Assembly: GCF_012641335.1 (NCBI RefSeq)
Contig: NZ_JABAID010000020.1
Span: 1 to 63,086 of the forward strand
DNA: 63,086 bases
Source of the DNA: Novosphingobium sp. ERN07
GTDB taxonomy: Bacteria > Pseudomonadota > Alphaproteobacteria > Sphingomonadales > Sphingomonadaceae
Reading direction: 5' to 3'
Shown: one piece after another, positions 24,796 through 33,446 of the stretch
How the letters are laid out: every line of letters starts with the position of its first letter
Numbering within the stretch: the first letter of the stretch is position 1
Translations under genes and position numbers: made by a program
The notes under the pieces: generated by a model
What the model was told of the DNA's origin: nothing
The model's input: the letters and a program-made list of their open reading frames with translations, nothing else
The model's database searches: none

Positions 24796-24995
24796 GGCGT
24801 TTCGTCCTTTTTCTGGCGCTTCAGCAACCCCTGCACGGTCGGCGTTTCGTAGATCCTGATCAGCCACCAGATGATGGGGAGGATGGTGGCGATGGCAGGC
24901 AGCATGCTGATCAGGTTCCCCAGAACGGTGGCGAGCGAGAGCGCATCGAGCAGCTGCTTGAGCCGGTCGGGCAGGTGTTCGATCAGGTCACGCAT
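24792..24995 (-). CDS. Putative holin
   Basis: A 67-residue protein with an amphipathic N-terminus and a central hydrophobic segment (LATVLGNLISMLPAIATILPIIWWLI), ending in a basic tail. Size, position directly before the endolysin and GTGA overlap fit a small phage holin. The longer frame upstream to 25382 is a shadow of the fibre gene. The start overlaps the fibre stop by one base (TAATG). Confidence 0.7.
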   Translation of the reverse strand: MRDLIEHLPDRLKQLLDALSLATVLGNLISMLPAIATILPIIWWLIRIYETPTVQGLLKRQKKDETP

Positions 24996-27688
24996 TACGC
25001 CGCCTCCAGATAGCTTGGCGTGTGGTAGCGAACGCGCGGCCTGATCCCGACGAGATCGAGGCCTGCGGGCATCCCGGTTTTCACGCCGCGCAGGATGCTG
25101 GCCCCACTGACCGGATCGTCCCACGTGGTCTGGTTGATCGTGGGGTCTTGCAGCGGGTTGTGCGGGTTGTTGCCGAAGCCGGACCAGACCTTGAGGCCTG
25201 CGGGAAGATCGACCGCGAACGACACGGTAACTTCGAAGCGACCGGCGTGCGTTCCGCTGGCCACGCGACCGGGGGTGACCACCGCATTGCTGGGCCAGAT
25301 CGGCGCGCTGCCATCGTCGTTGGCCGAATAGCGGCACCCGCCGTGGAAGCCCGCCCCGACCAGCTCCATGCTGTCGAACCACGAACCGCCATCGTCGAAG
25401 TAGAGCTTGAGCTCGCGCAGGCCCGTCTTGATCGCCGCGACTAGATCAGGGCCTTGCCCATCATGGTCGGCATCGCCGGTAACAAAGGCGATGTGCTGGC
25501 CGATGCGCTGCATGATCTTGGCTTCGGAGCCGTGCGGATCGGTATCCGCAGTGCCGTGGTGGAGCAGATCGGTGCCGTTCCAATGCTTGCGCAAGTCGAA
25601 CGTCGAAGGGCCGAAGCTGTGGGCGATGCCATCTTCAACGCAGCGCTTTTCGACTTCGCGCGCGGCCTGATAGGCCTGCTCGCTGCCGCTGTGCGAAGAC
25701 GAGATCGGCATCATCACAACGTGGGGCGGATGGTCAGAATCCATCGTGGCAAAGCTGCCGGGGCCAGCATAAGTGGCCGACAAGTCTGCGAAATAGGTGA
25801 CCGCGTTATCGACGTTCGATTGGCCGGTGGTGTTGACGATCACGTCCACCCGCCCGCCCGCGTGCATGATTCCATCGAAGGCAGCATTGAACTGCGCGGT
25901 TCCGGGCACGCGCTGGCTTTGCGGTGTGCCAGACGTGCCCGCTGCAACCAGCGTCATCGGCAGGCCGGATAGCTGGCCGAAACGCTGCGATAGGTGCGCG
26001 GGAAGCGCATTGGCCGTCTGCACCAGCATTCGCCGGTCATAGGCATTGGTCGTGGCAGCATAGCCATCCACCCAGCGCGAACCGGGGTGCGGGGTTGCGG
26101 CTGTGGTCTGGGTCTGGTTGCTCTGGAAGACCGACAGCGACTGCCCGAACATCAGGACATTGATGCCAAGGCGCTGCACCATTGACGGCCACGGCACCGT
26201 GAGCAGGCCACCACCAACCGGGTTTTCCACATCCGTGCGCCAAATCCACGTTTCCAGCGGCTTGCCCGCGAGCCCGGCGGCGGTGTCGGCATCGATGTAG
26301 AACATGCCCTTGAACGTGCCGAACAGGCCCGAAATCTCGGTCACCGTTACGGCCACGTCTACCGCCGCATAGCCTGCAACTGCAACGGGCGAGCCGCTCG
26401 ACCGGTCGTTGACCAGCGCCTTGACCTTGCCCATGCCCTGCACCGTGTAGCGGCCCTGCACGATCACCAGCGCGCGCCCATCGGCAAGGCGGCTGATCAC
26501 CGGTGCTGCCTGTTCGAGCATGGCCACAGCATCGTTCGCCGGTTCGACGATTGCGAACCAGTCGAGATGCGTGGCCGGTGCATTGCCGGAAAAGCCGTGG
26601 CGGCGCGAAAGCGGGACGCTGCGCACCGCTTCGGAGACATCCTGCGGCGCATCATGGCCACGTCCGTTCATCCGCATTTGCAGAGTAACGGTGCTGTCGG
26701 CTTCCAAGTACTCGTGCGCCTGCACATCGTAAGGTTCGCGGCGCAGGCCATTGATCGCGCGAATGCTGGTGGCGCTGCCGCCCGCGATTTCGCGGTTGAT
26801 GTTGATACGGCCGGAAAGCGGAGGGCCGAGAACTTCGGTGGAGGTGAAGCCGAAGCGGGTAATGTTGACGACGGTGTTGCCAGACGCAGTGACGTGGTCG
26901 TTGCTCAGGTTTGCGCCGAACGGGTTGGGCAGGCGGCGCGCGACGATCACCGTCTGCGATGGCGCTGTGGCGACAGCATAGTGATTGCCAGCGCCAGCCA
27001 CCCCATTGCCGCCCGCGAAACCGGCAGCGACCGACATCGACGTGTCATGCGTGCCACCTCCGAGCGCATCGGTGGCTTTTTGCAGAGTCCACGTTCCGCC
27101 CCGGCCCTGCAGCGTGCGCCCGATGATATTGCCGGGGTTTGCATCGAAAGTGTCGAAGCTGGGGGCCTGCGCCAGCGCAAGGCCGATTACCGGGCCGACT
27201 TCGGCACTGGTGGCAATGGTCGTTCCGCCATCCCCGGTGGCGGTCACACGGTAGGCAATGTCTGCATCCTGATCGGCGAAATCCAGTTCGTAGGTTGCGC
27301 CGGTCGCGCCGCTGATCGCCGCCCCATCGCGCAGCCAGGCGCGGGCGGTGACTGCGCCGAAGCGGAGTTCGCCATCATCGCCGGTCAGCACATCGCCCAC
27401 CTGCACAGTGCCGGTAATCGAAGGCGCTACATCCCAGATCGGCACCGGCGCGCCGGGGGCAGACCCAAGGTATTGCGCCAGATTGAACAGCGACAGCTTC
27501 ATCTGCACGCCATCGACATCGATGCTGATCCACTCTGCGCCACTGGGTTCGGTCACTTCGGGCAGGGATGCCGGTCGTGGATAGATGCTGTCCACATCGG
27601 CAACGCGCGTTTCATCGTCCTGCACCAGGACAAATTTTTCCGTGCCCGATAGTGGATTGGCCGGGGGCACTTCGGTGATCTTGGGCAT
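24995..27688 (-). CDS. Tail fibre/spike with SGNH-type esterase domain
   Basis: An 897-residue virion protein. The first ~200 residues are beta-strand, Ig-like tail-attachment sequence. A central beta-rich region (about 200-480) follows. Residues about 500-750 resemble an SGNH hydrolase: a Gly-Gln-Ser oxyanion/nucleophile block (INVLMFGQSL), a second Gly-Gln-Ser-Asn (NTTGQSNVD) and a late Asp-x-x-His (TDPHGSEAKIM). This would deacetylate or cleave cell-surface glycans. The C-terminal ~130 residues form a separate beta domain. It is in the place of P2 tail fibre genes, so receptor binding is likely. The assignment of the enzyme class is from motifs, not experiment. Confidence 0.75.
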   Translation of the reverse strand: MPKITEVPPANPLSGTEKFVLVQDDETRVADVDSIYPRPASLPEVTEPSGAEWISIDVDGVQMKLSLFNLAQYLGSAPGAPVPIWDVAPSITGTVQVGDVLTGDDGELRFGAVTARAWLRDGAAISGATGATYELDFADQDADIAYRVTATGDGGTTIATSAEVGPVIGLALAQAPSFDTFDANPGNIIGRTLQGRGGTWTLQKATDALGGGTHDTSMSVAAGFAGGNGVAGAGNHYAVATAPSQTVIVARRLPNPFGANLSNDHVTASGNTVVNITRFGFTSTEVLGPPLSGRININREIAGGSATSIRAINGLRREPYDVQAHEYLEADSTVTLQMRMNGRGHDAPQDVSEAVRSVPLSRRHGFSGNAPATHLDWFAIVEPANDAVAMLEQAAPVISRLADGRALVIVQGRYTVQGMGKVKALVNDRSSGSPVAVAGYAAVDVAVTVTEISGLFGTFKGMFYIDADTAAGLAGKPLETWIWRTDVENPVGGGLLTVPWPSMVQRLGINVLMFGQSLSVFQSNQTQTTAATPHPGSRWVDGYAATTNAYDRRMLVQTANALPAHLSQRFGQLSGLPMTLVAAGTSGTPQSQRVPGTAQFNAAFDGIMHAGGRVDVIVNTTGQSNVDNAVTYFADLSATYAGPGSFATMDSDHPPHVVMMPISSSHSGSEQAYQAAREVEKRCVEDGIAHSFGPSTFDLRKHWNGTDLLHHGTADTDPHGSEAKIMQRIGQHIAFVTGDADHDGQGPDLVAAIKTGLRELKLYFDDGGSWFDSMELVGAGFHGGCRYSANDDGSAPIWPSNAVVTPGRVASGTHAGRFEVTVSFAVDLPAGLKVWSGFGNNPHNPLQDPTINQTTWDDPVSGASILRGVKTGMPAGLDLVGIRPRVRYHTPSYLEAA

Positions 27689-27912
27689 CAGGCCTGCTCC
27701 TCGCCCACCGAATTGCCCAACAGGCCCAGCGCGAACTTGTGCGCCACGCCTGCCGCAACCTCGTTGACCCGCGCCTCGGTAGCTGCGCGATCGTGCTTGC
27801 CACTTTCGGTCAGAACCGCGTTGACATCGCGTGTGTGCATTTTGCCGTCCGCCTCGAAGGTGACCGGGACGGTTTTGGTGGCAGCATCGAACCTGCCGAT
27901 GGTGAATTTCAT
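27688..27912 (-). CDS. Small protein between fibre genes
   Basis: A 74-residue protein (MKFTIGRFDAATKTVPVTFEADGKMHTRDVNAVL) with one amphipathic C-terminal helix. It overlaps the fibre start by one base (TGATG type coupling). Small proteins between tail fibre genes often act as fibre assembly chaperones or head-tail adaptors, but no family is recognised. Confidence 0.65.
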   Translation of the reverse strand: MKFTIGRFDAATKTVPVTFEADGKMHTRDVNAVLTESGKHDRAATEARVNEVAAGVAHKFALGLLGNSVGEEQA

Positions 27913-27915
27913 CGA

Positions 27916-29082
27916 TCAGACCCCCTTGGTGTGGATGAAGAAGCGCACGGTGAAGTTCTCGGCGCTGTAGAGCTGGACAGTGGTTGGGCTGCCCACAGTG
28001 ACCGTGCCGATGCCGCAGTTTTCGGAGTTGTTGTCGTCACCCACGGCCACCTGCACGCTTATCGTCGGGATCAGCCAGCTCGTGTGATCGACAGGGACGT
28101 TGAAAGTGGCAGAGGCATTCGCGGGCACATCAACCCAGCCCCACGTTTCCTTGAAACCATCGGAATATTCGATGTGCCCGCCATTGTCGGTGATGTTCGA
28201 AGAGACGACGCGGCGGTAGCTTGCGCCGTTGTGGCCATCGAGCAGGTCGGCATCGATGCCGCTGCCTGACCCATCGACCGTCAGCAGCTTCGCCAACACA
28301 TCGGCGGCGGTATAGGCGGTCTGGTTGAGCGGGGTGTAACCGAGCCGCGCAACGATATCGGCGTACCAGCTGCCCTGCTGCCCGTCGAGCAGATCGGCAT
28401 CGAGACCGCTTCCCGAACCATCGACCGTGACCAGGTGCGAAAGCACGCTGGCGGCGGTGTAGGCAGCGGCGGCAAGGAAATAGCCGATGTCCTGCCCCTG
28501 AAACCTGTCGGCATCGAGGCCCGATCCGATGCCGTCGCGCGCCTTGATCATGTCGAGCAGGGCAAGGCCAAGCCCTTCGGGCGTTACCGCGCGCTGGTTG
28601 TCGATGGCGTTAAAAGTTTCGGCCCCGGTGGCCAGTTCAACTAGGCCGCGCGTGGTGGTCGTTGCCGGCGGATTGGTGAAGATCGGATCGCCGAACGCAA
28701 TCGAGGCCGCATCATCGCCCATCCACACGATATCGAAGACGACCAAGGCAAAGGCAGGCCCGGCCTTGTTGAGGATGGTGGAAGGCGCGGAATAGACCGC
28801 GAACAGCGTGCCGTCCGCCAGCCAGAGGCCAAGGCCGGTAGCATTCCACACATCGACGCTGGTATCATAGGCGCTCATGTGCGTGACGTTTGCCGCCACA
28901 GAGGTTCCGGCCACCGCAGCAATGCGCTTGAACTCTCCCGGCAGCGCGGTGAGCGTGGGCGCGACGACGAACGGCGTGGCGGTGAGGCCCAGTTCGGCAA
29001 TCGTTACCGGATCGCTGCCCGATGCGGCCTGCACCGCCGCCAGCCCCGCAGAGGTGAGGGAAAGGACCAGAGCGGCCATCAT
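27916..29082 (-). CDS. H: P2 gpH-like tail fibre with internal repeats
   Basis: A 388-residue tail fibre. The N-terminal ~150 residues are the attachment part (TTTTRGLVELATGAETFNAIDNQRAVTPEGL resembles P2 gpH). Three copies of a D-G-x-GSG-(L/I)-DAD-L-(D/Q)-G unit occur at about 182, 220 and 269. The distal ~100 residues form a receptor-binding-type beta domain. It is followed by the esterase fibre, so the virion may carry two fibres or a fibre plus a spike. Confidence 0.75.
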   Translation of the reverse strand: MMAALVLSLTSAGLAAVQAASGSDPVTIAELGLTATPFVVAPTLTALPGEFKRIAAVAGTSVAANVTHMSAYDTSVDVWNATGLGLWLADGTLFAVYSAPSTILNKAGPAFALVVFDIVWMGDDAASIAFGDPIFTNPPATTTTRGLVELATGAETFNAIDNQRAVTPEGLGLALLDMIKARDGIGSGLDADRFQGQDIGYFLAAAAYTAASVLSHLVTVDGSGSGLDADLLDGQQGSWYADIVARLGYTPLNQTAYTAADVLAKLLTVDGSGSGIDADLLDGHNGASYRRVVSSNITDNGGHIEYSDGFKETWGWVDVPANASATFNVPVDHTSWLIPTISVQVAVGDDNNSENCGIGTVTVGSPTTVQLYSAENFTVRFFIHTKGV

Positions 29083-29717
29083 TCGGTCTCCAGAAATTCG
29101 GTGCCGTCAGGCGTCAGGATCGGTTCGCCATCTTCGGTCAGCAGCACGATGCTCCAGTCGCGGCTCTCGTCGATTTCGGCCACGTAATCGGCGCGGTGCA
29201 TCGTGCCGGGCAGCGCGCCGCCCGCAATCCACAGCGTGGCCTGCGCTTCGAGCGCGAAGACGAAATCGAAGTGGCTGCGCGCGTTTTTGGCCGCTGCCAC
29301 ATCGCGGATGATCGCTTCGGCGGTTTCGGTGGTGAGGAAACTGGCGTCGATCCCTTCCGGCCCGGCGGGGGCGCGCACTTCGAAAGTGAAGGGTTCACGG
29401 CGCGGGTTGGCTTCCCACCATTCCACGATATCGAGAAGCGGATGGAAGCGGGCCAGCACTTCCTCAGCCGCCGCGCGGGTGCCCTTGATCTGGTGGAACG
29501 GGATGGCCCCGGCCACGGCGGTGCGCTTTTGGCTTTCGGTCCACCCGGCGTCCCAATGACTGATCGCCAATCCCCAAGCGAGGAAGGGCAGCACATCGGC
29601 AGGGCAGGTTGCCGGGTTCCACAGATCGCCCACGGCGGACAGATCAATGCCGCTGCGCATCGCCGTTTCAAGCGCGCGTTCGCCGCTGGTGGCGTTGGGT
29701 GGCAGGAGCGAAGTCAC
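29079..29717 (-). CDS. I: P2 gpI-like baseplate protein
   Basis: A 212-residue protein of the tail protein I family: SLLPPNATSGERALETAM, DLWNPATCPADVLPFLAWGLAISHWDAGW, GTRAAAEEVLARF. It connects the baseplate to the fibre in P2. Its start overlaps the gpJ stop and its stop overlaps the gpH start. Length is near P2 gpI (176) plus a C-terminal extension. Confidence 0.88.
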   Translation of the reverse strand: MTSLLPPNATSGERALETAMRSGIDLSAVGDLWNPATCPADVLPFLAWGLAISHWDAGWTESQKRTAVAGAIPFHQIKGTRAAAEEVLARFHPLLDIVEWWEANPRREPFTFEVRAPAGPEGIDASFLTTETAEAIIRDVAAAKNARSHFDFVFALEAQATLWIAGGALPGTMHRADYVAEIDESRDWSIVLLTEDGEPILTPDGTEFLETE

Positions 29718-30568
29718 AGGACCGTTCCCGCCACGGTCACATCGATATCGGTTGCGGCGGCGATTTGCGCGGAGGAGATCACGATATCGCCGGCAGGATC
29801 GTCCAGTTCGACGCGCTGCACATTGGCCACGTGCAGCGCCGCGATGATCGATGAGCGCGAAACATCGCGACCAAGGCGGCGGGCCGTGGCGAGATGGGCA
29901 TCAAGACTAGCCAGCGCGGTCTGCAAAATCAGCGACTGATCCGGCCCGGCAAAGACCCAGAGCCGCGCGTCAATGGCGAACGGTACGAGCGTGACCGCCT
30001 GCACGATCACTTCATCGGTGAGCGGGCGCACCGGCCCCGCCACGACGCTGCGCACCGCATCGAGCACTTCGGATGACGGGACGCCACTGCCGCTTGCGGA
30101 CAGCACTGTCACCACCACCTGCCCAGGCGTGGGTGAAACGGCGGTGGCATCGGCCACATCGGGATCGGCAGAGCGCGCGTGGAAGACATAGGCCAGTTCC
30201 GGCCCCGCGACCGAGAACGAATGCGGCGCGAGCTGGAGGCGCTGGCGCAGAGCGGTGTCGCCAGTAAGGCGACCCACGCCGAACAGCGCGGCCAGATGAT
30301 CAAGGCGCGGCCCGGTGGCGAAGGCAATCAACATCCCGCGCGCGGCATCGTTGAACGCCTGGGCAAGGATCAGTTCGTCATAGCTGTCTGCCTGCAGCAG
30401 CTTCATCGCCGGATCGCTTTCAACCAGATCGGCAAAGGCCGGGAACTGCGCGATGGCGCTGGCCAGCTTGGCGGCAAGGCGCGTCTCGAAATCCGGCTGA
30501 TCGATGATCGATGGCGCGGGAAGACCGGAAAGGTCGATGGCGGGGGATGATGCGATAGAACCGACCAT
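29714..30568 (-). CDS. J: P2 gpJ-like baseplate wedge protein
   Basis: A 284-residue protein: IDLSGLPAPSIIDQPDFETRLAAKLA, LLQADSYDELILAQAFNDAARGMLIAFATGPRLDHLAALFGV is the gpJ/gp47 signature. First gene of the J-to-V operon. The 19-bp dyad is 49 bp upstream of its start, the expected spacing class for an activator upstream of a late promoter, though no good -10 stands out. Confidence 0.9.
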   Translation of the reverse strand: MVGSIASSPAIDLSGLPAPSIIDQPDFETRLAAKLASAIAQFPAFADLVESDPAMKLLQADSYDELILAQAFNDAARGMLIAFATGPRLDHLAALFGVGRLTGDTALRQRLQLAPHSFSVAGPELAYVFHARSADPDVADATAVSPTPGQVVVTVLSASGSGVPSSEVLDAVRSVVAGPVRPLTDEVIVQAVTLVPFAIDARLWVFAGPDQSLILQTALASLDAHLATARRLGRDVSRSSIIAALHVANVQRVELDDPAGDIVISSAQIAAATDIDVTVAGTVL

Positions 30569-30616
30569 GCCCGCCGGAATGGCGCGGTTCGTCGCGCGCG
30601 CGCTAGGCGCGGGCGC

Positions 30617-30635
30617 GGTAGAGGCCGGGTTTACC
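30617..30635 (-). promoter_or_regulatory. Putative late-activator binding dyad upstream of J
   Basis: GGTAGAGGCCGGGTTTACC, identical to the site before W. It sits 49 bp before gpJ and immediately downstream of the zinc-motif gene at 30638. The conservation of 19 bases in otherwise different intergenic sequence argues for a functional protein site. Confidence 0.65.
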
Positions 30636-30637
30636 TG

Positions 30638-30961
30638 TCAACGCACGCGGGCAACGGCTCTTTTCCATTCGCGTTCATCGGGCCACGGCAGGGCGAAATC
30701 GGTTTCGGCCAGCCTGCCAAGATCGAGCTTCACCGGGTGGACCTTGCGCCGATGCGACGAGTGGCAAACGCGGCACCAGAAACGTTGGCGGGCAGGCCCA
30801 AGCCGATCATCCCATCCCCGCCGCTGGAAATGCCACCACAGCCCGAACGGGTTGAAGCTGGCCGAGTGACCGCAACTGCAGACGGGAATGACCGAATGCT
30901 TCAATGTGGCCGCTTCGAAAATGCAGGTCGGGACCATCAGGCCACTTTCCGACCACTTCAT
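30638..30961 (-). CDS. Small zinc-motif protein
   Basis: A 107-residue protein with CSCGH near residue 28 and CRVCHSSHRRK near 63, two Cys pairs that could bind one zinc, and a Trp-rich centre. Family not recognised; a nucleic-acid binding role is possible. It follows the 61-residue gene by one base and would share its promoter with the LexA box at 31159. Confidence 0.6.
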   Translation of the reverse strand: MKWSESGLMVPTCIFEAATLKHSVIPVCSCGHSASFNPFGLWWHFQRRGWDDRLGPARQRFWCRVCHSSHRRKVHPVKLDLGRLAETDFALPWPDEREWKRAVARVR

Positions 30962-30962
30962 G

Positions 30963-31148
30963 TCAGATCAGATGGTCCTGCCGCGCAGGGGAAGGTTCAG
31001 GCGCTTCGACCTGCCGAAGGATGGCGCTGGCAAGTTCGAGCGCAGCGTCTTCACGCAGGAATGGCTTTGGGTCGGATATGCCCACGCGCGCCCAACCGGG
31101 GGCGTTCAACAGGGCATCGGCGATGCGAGCTTGATCGATTCGAGACAT
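30963..31148 (-). CDS. 61-residue DUF6771-like protein
   Basis: Starts MSRIDQARIADALLNAPGWARVGISD, a pattern I associate with the small DUF6771 group common in sphingomonads (RIADAL-x-APGWAR-x-G, then R-x-x-AA-x-ELA). The LexA-type box lies 11 bp upstream of the start codon, so it should be repressed until DNA damage. Function unknown. Confidence 0.6.
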   Translation of the reverse strand: MSRIDQARIADALLNAPGWARVGISDPKPFLREDAALELASAILRQVEAPEPSPARQDHLI

Positions 31149-31158
31149 GCTGCAATTG

Positions 31159-31173
31159 GAACATAATAAGAAC
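31159..31173. promoter_or_regulatory. LexA (SOS) box, GAAC-N7-GAAC
   Basis: Perfect GAAC-ATAATAA-GAAC, the alphaproteobacterial LexA box (GTTC-N7-GTTC on the other strand). It lies between the divergent DUF6771-like gene and the SRAP gene and can control both. Confidence 0.8.
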
Positions 31174-31233
31174 ATTGGTGCAAGATGGATTCCCGGCGTT
31201 GACTCTGCGCTGACTGCGCGAGAGCATCGCCGC

Positions 31234-31836
31234 ATGTGCAATCTATACCGAATGCGCGCATCGACGCAGGAAATCGGCCAGCTCTTCGGCGCGAAAGCGA
31301 CCGAAGGCCTGAACGCAGCGGGCGAGATTTATCCGGGCTATCCGGGTCTGGTCGTGGCCGAAGGCGAAGTCCGGCAGATGACGTGGGGCCTGCCGCTGAT
31401 CCTGACCGGAAAACAGGGACAGAAGCTGAAACCCAAGCCGGTGAACAACGCGCGCGAAGACAAGCTGCACACGCCGTTTTGGCGAGACAGTTTCGCCCGG
31501 CGACGGTGCCTGATTCCGGTGAGCGAATGGGCTGAAGCCGAGGGCGAAAAAGGCCGGATGACGCGCACTTGGTACGCCATGCCCGACGTTGAAACCTTTG
31601 CGGTTGGCGGGCTTTGGCGTCCGACCGCCGAATGGGGCAATGCCTATGCGATGGTCATGGTCGATGGGTGCGAACAGATGGCCGATGTGCATGACCGGAT
31701 GCCGGTGCTGCTGCGGCGCGAATCGTGGGAACAGTGGACCCAAGGAACGCCGGAGGAAGCCTTTGCGCTGTGCCGGGTTTGGGATGGCGGTCTGGTGGTA
31801 GACCGCACGGCGGAGCGCTGGGCCAAGACGCGCTAG
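31234..31836 (+). CDS. SRAP-domain abasic-site processing protein (YedK/HMCES-like)
   Basis: Catalytic Cys2 is present in MCNLYRM once the Met is removed, with Asn71/72 in KPVNNARED, Glu98 in IPVSEWAE and His153 in ADVHDRMPVLL. These are the residues known to make the DNA-protein crosslink at abasic sites in ssDNA in this family. ATG 31234 is required so that Cys is residue 2; the longer frame from 31147 is rejected. A perfect LexA box lies about 60 bp upstream, so it is expected to be damage-inducible. It may protect replicating phage DNA. Its stop overlaps the convergent gene in CTAG. Confidence 0.9.
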   Translation: MCNLYRMRASTQEIGQLFGAKATEGLNAAGEIYPGYPGLVVAEGEVRQMTWGLPLILTGKQGQKLKPKPVNNAREDKLHTPFWRDSFARRRCLIPVSEWAEAEGEKGRMTRTWYAMPDVETFAVGGLWRPTAEWGNAYAMVMVDGCEQMADVHDRMPVLLRRESWEQWTQGTPEEAFALCRVWDGGLVVDRTAERWAKTR

Positions 31837-32387
31837 CCGTGGGTGCGGAAAATGCCTGTCTTCACTTTTGCAAAACGGGGGTCGTTTCGCGGAATCTTCG
31901 AAACTGAAAACGACCCGTCTCGCTTTTCGGACAATATTACCACCTCATCTTCTGATACAAAGCCGACATCTACATCGTGCTCGGCCATTACGATCGTCAT
32001 ATTCCGACCAACCATCACTGCGACTTGCTGGCCATGTAGCTCAGCAATTCTGGCCCAGCGCTTTATGTCAGCGTAATAGGGTTGAGTGCGCCAAACATTC
32101 GGCGTCGCACGATCTACTCGAACCAGCAATCGGCTATCATCTTCCAGCTCAACAACCATCTTCGCTCGGGATGGAAACCAATGCTCACCTGTTTCCGACC
32201 AATAAAGATAGCCACACCCATAGGCTGCACACGAAGGCGGTCTGTCAGCGTAGATCGAGCAACCTTTGCCTTTTCGGACATGCTGACACCAAACCCCAAA
32301 AGGCTTTTTGAGCTCCTCAATTGCCAAAACTTTGCAGCACATGCTGCAAGTGCCGCAACTGCGACCGAACACAATTTGAGCCTCCAT
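31833..32387 (-). CDS. CxxCxxCC (YkgJ/UPF0153-type) metal-binding protein
   Basis: A 184-residue protein whose N-terminus has the zinc/iron-chelating signature C-x2-C-x2-CC (CGTCSMCC), then C-x7-C (WCQHVRKGKGC) and RPPSCAAYGCG. The C-terminal ~100 residues are beta-rich with unknown function. ATG 32387 has a GAGG Shine-Dalgarno; TTG 32426 is possible. It is preceded by a perfect LexA box at 32442. AT-richer than the flanking phage genes, it looks like inserted cargo at the end of the O-to-S operon. Confidence 0.75.
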   Translation of the reverse strand: MEAQIVFGRSCGTCSMCCKVLAIEELKKPFGVWCQHVRKGKGCSIYADRPPSCAAYGCGYLYWSETGEHWFPSRAKMVVELEDDSRLLVRVDRATPNVWRTQPYYADIKRWARIAELHGQQVAVMVGRNMTIVMAEHDVDVGFVSEDEVVILSEKRDGSFSVSKIPRNDPRFAKVKTGIFRTHG

Positions 32388-32441
32388 TTCGTTCGCCTCT
32401 GAGAATCGCAAATCCGAAAATATCAACGGTTTTGCAGATCA

Positions 32442-32456
32442 GAACGGAAAAGGAAC
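32442..32456. promoter_or_regulatory. LexA (SOS) box, GAAC-N7-GAAC
   Basis: Perfect GAAC-GGAAAAG-GAAC in the 89-bp gap between gpS and the CxxCxxCC gene, 55 bp before its start. Confidence 0.75.
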
Positions 32457-32476
32457 GATTCGGCAAGGTAGCAAGC

Positions 32477-32956
32477 TTACTCCGGCCCGATCATCGCTTC
32501 GGCCACATTCATCGCCAGATCCTCGTCCTCTGGTGAGAGCCCCATCAGGCGGCGCACCGGGTAGCGATAGCGGATCGGGGTGCGGTCTCGCAGTCTGCCA
32601 ATCGTCTTGGTTTCGCCGAACTGGCTGACCGAGGCAGCCCGATCGACCAGCGGGGATTCCGCCGTCACCGTCACGCCATCCTCGGTGGCATCGATGCGCC
32701 AGTGTTTGGCATAGCGCAGGCCCTGAAACATCTTGCCGCCCGCCTTTTCGCGCAGGCGTCCGCGCCGGTCGTATCGAGCCTTCTTTGGCTCCATCGGCGT
32801 GCCATCGGGCTGAACGTTCTGTCCGATGCGCTTGAGGTTCGACTTGCGCAGATCGCGGCCCAGGCGTTGCGCTGCCCGCTTGCGCTCTGGCGGGGAAAGT
32901 CCGTGCAGAACCTGCCCCATCCATTCGTCCAGGCGGGAGAGATCGTCGTCGGCCAT
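32477..32956 (-). CDS. S: P2 gpS-like tail completion protein
   Basis: A 159-residue protein of the gpS/virion morphogenesis family: LSRLDEWMGQVLHGLSPPERKRAAQRLGRDLRKSN, then QNVQPDGTPMEPKK and GMLSG-like MGLSPEDEDL. It completes tails before head joining in P2. Last recognised gene of the O-to-S operon. Confidence 0.88.
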   Translation of the reverse strand: MADDDLSRLDEWMGQVLHGLSPPERKRAAQRLGRDLRKSNLKRIGQNVQPDGTPMEPKKARYDRRGRLREKAGGKMFQGLRYAKHWRIDATEDGVTVTAESPLVDRAASVSQFGETKTIGRLRDRTPIRYRYPVRRLMGLSPEDEDLAMNVAEAMIGPE

Positions 32957-32962
32957 GACTGT

Positions 32963-33442
32963 TTACGCGGGTGTGGGCACGAGTTGTTCGCCGCCGAGCA
33001 GGATCGCCGCGATATCGGGGGCCATGCCTTCGGCGCTGGCTTCAGCAAGCACCGGATCGTCCTGTTCCAGCGCTTCGACGATCTCTTTGCCGTCTTCGAT
33101 GCGGACATCGTAGTTCTGGGTCAGGTCGATCTGGATCAGGACGTCGGCAGTGCCATTGTCGAGAATATCGGCATCGAACGTGAAGCTGTCCGCGCCGGGT
33201 TGAAGCCGATCGGGCTGGTTGGTCCGCAGCCACCGGGTGACCGCAAGAGTGATGATCGAAAGATCGGTGCGCACGCCGATTGCAAGCACGTTGAGACGGA
33301 AGGCCAGTTCGAAAGAGCCGTTCGCGGTCTGGCGCGCGCGTGCCGAGCCGCGATCAATCCAGACCGGCAGCATGGCGGGATCATTGTTCGCCTCGGGGAT
33401 TGCGGCGAGCAAGGTGGCCTTCAGGCTGTCGATCTTGCGCAT
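32963..33442 (-). CDS. R: P2 gpR-like tail completion protein
   Basis: A 159-residue protein with the gpR features KIDSLKATLLAAIPE, LPVWIDRGSARARQTANGSFELAFRLNVLAIG and LRTNQPDRL. It acts with gpS in tail completion. Between X and S in the same order as P2 but without the lysis genes that separate them there. Confidence 0.88.
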   Translation of the reverse strand: MRKIDSLKATLLAAIPEANNDPAMLPVWIDRGSARARQTANGSFELAFRLNVLAIGVRTDLSIITLAVTRWLRTNQPDRLQPGADSFTFDADILDNGTADVLIQIDLTQNYDVRIEDGKEIVEALEQDDPVLAEASAEGMAPDIAAILLGGEQLVPTPA

Positions 33443-33446
33443 CGGA

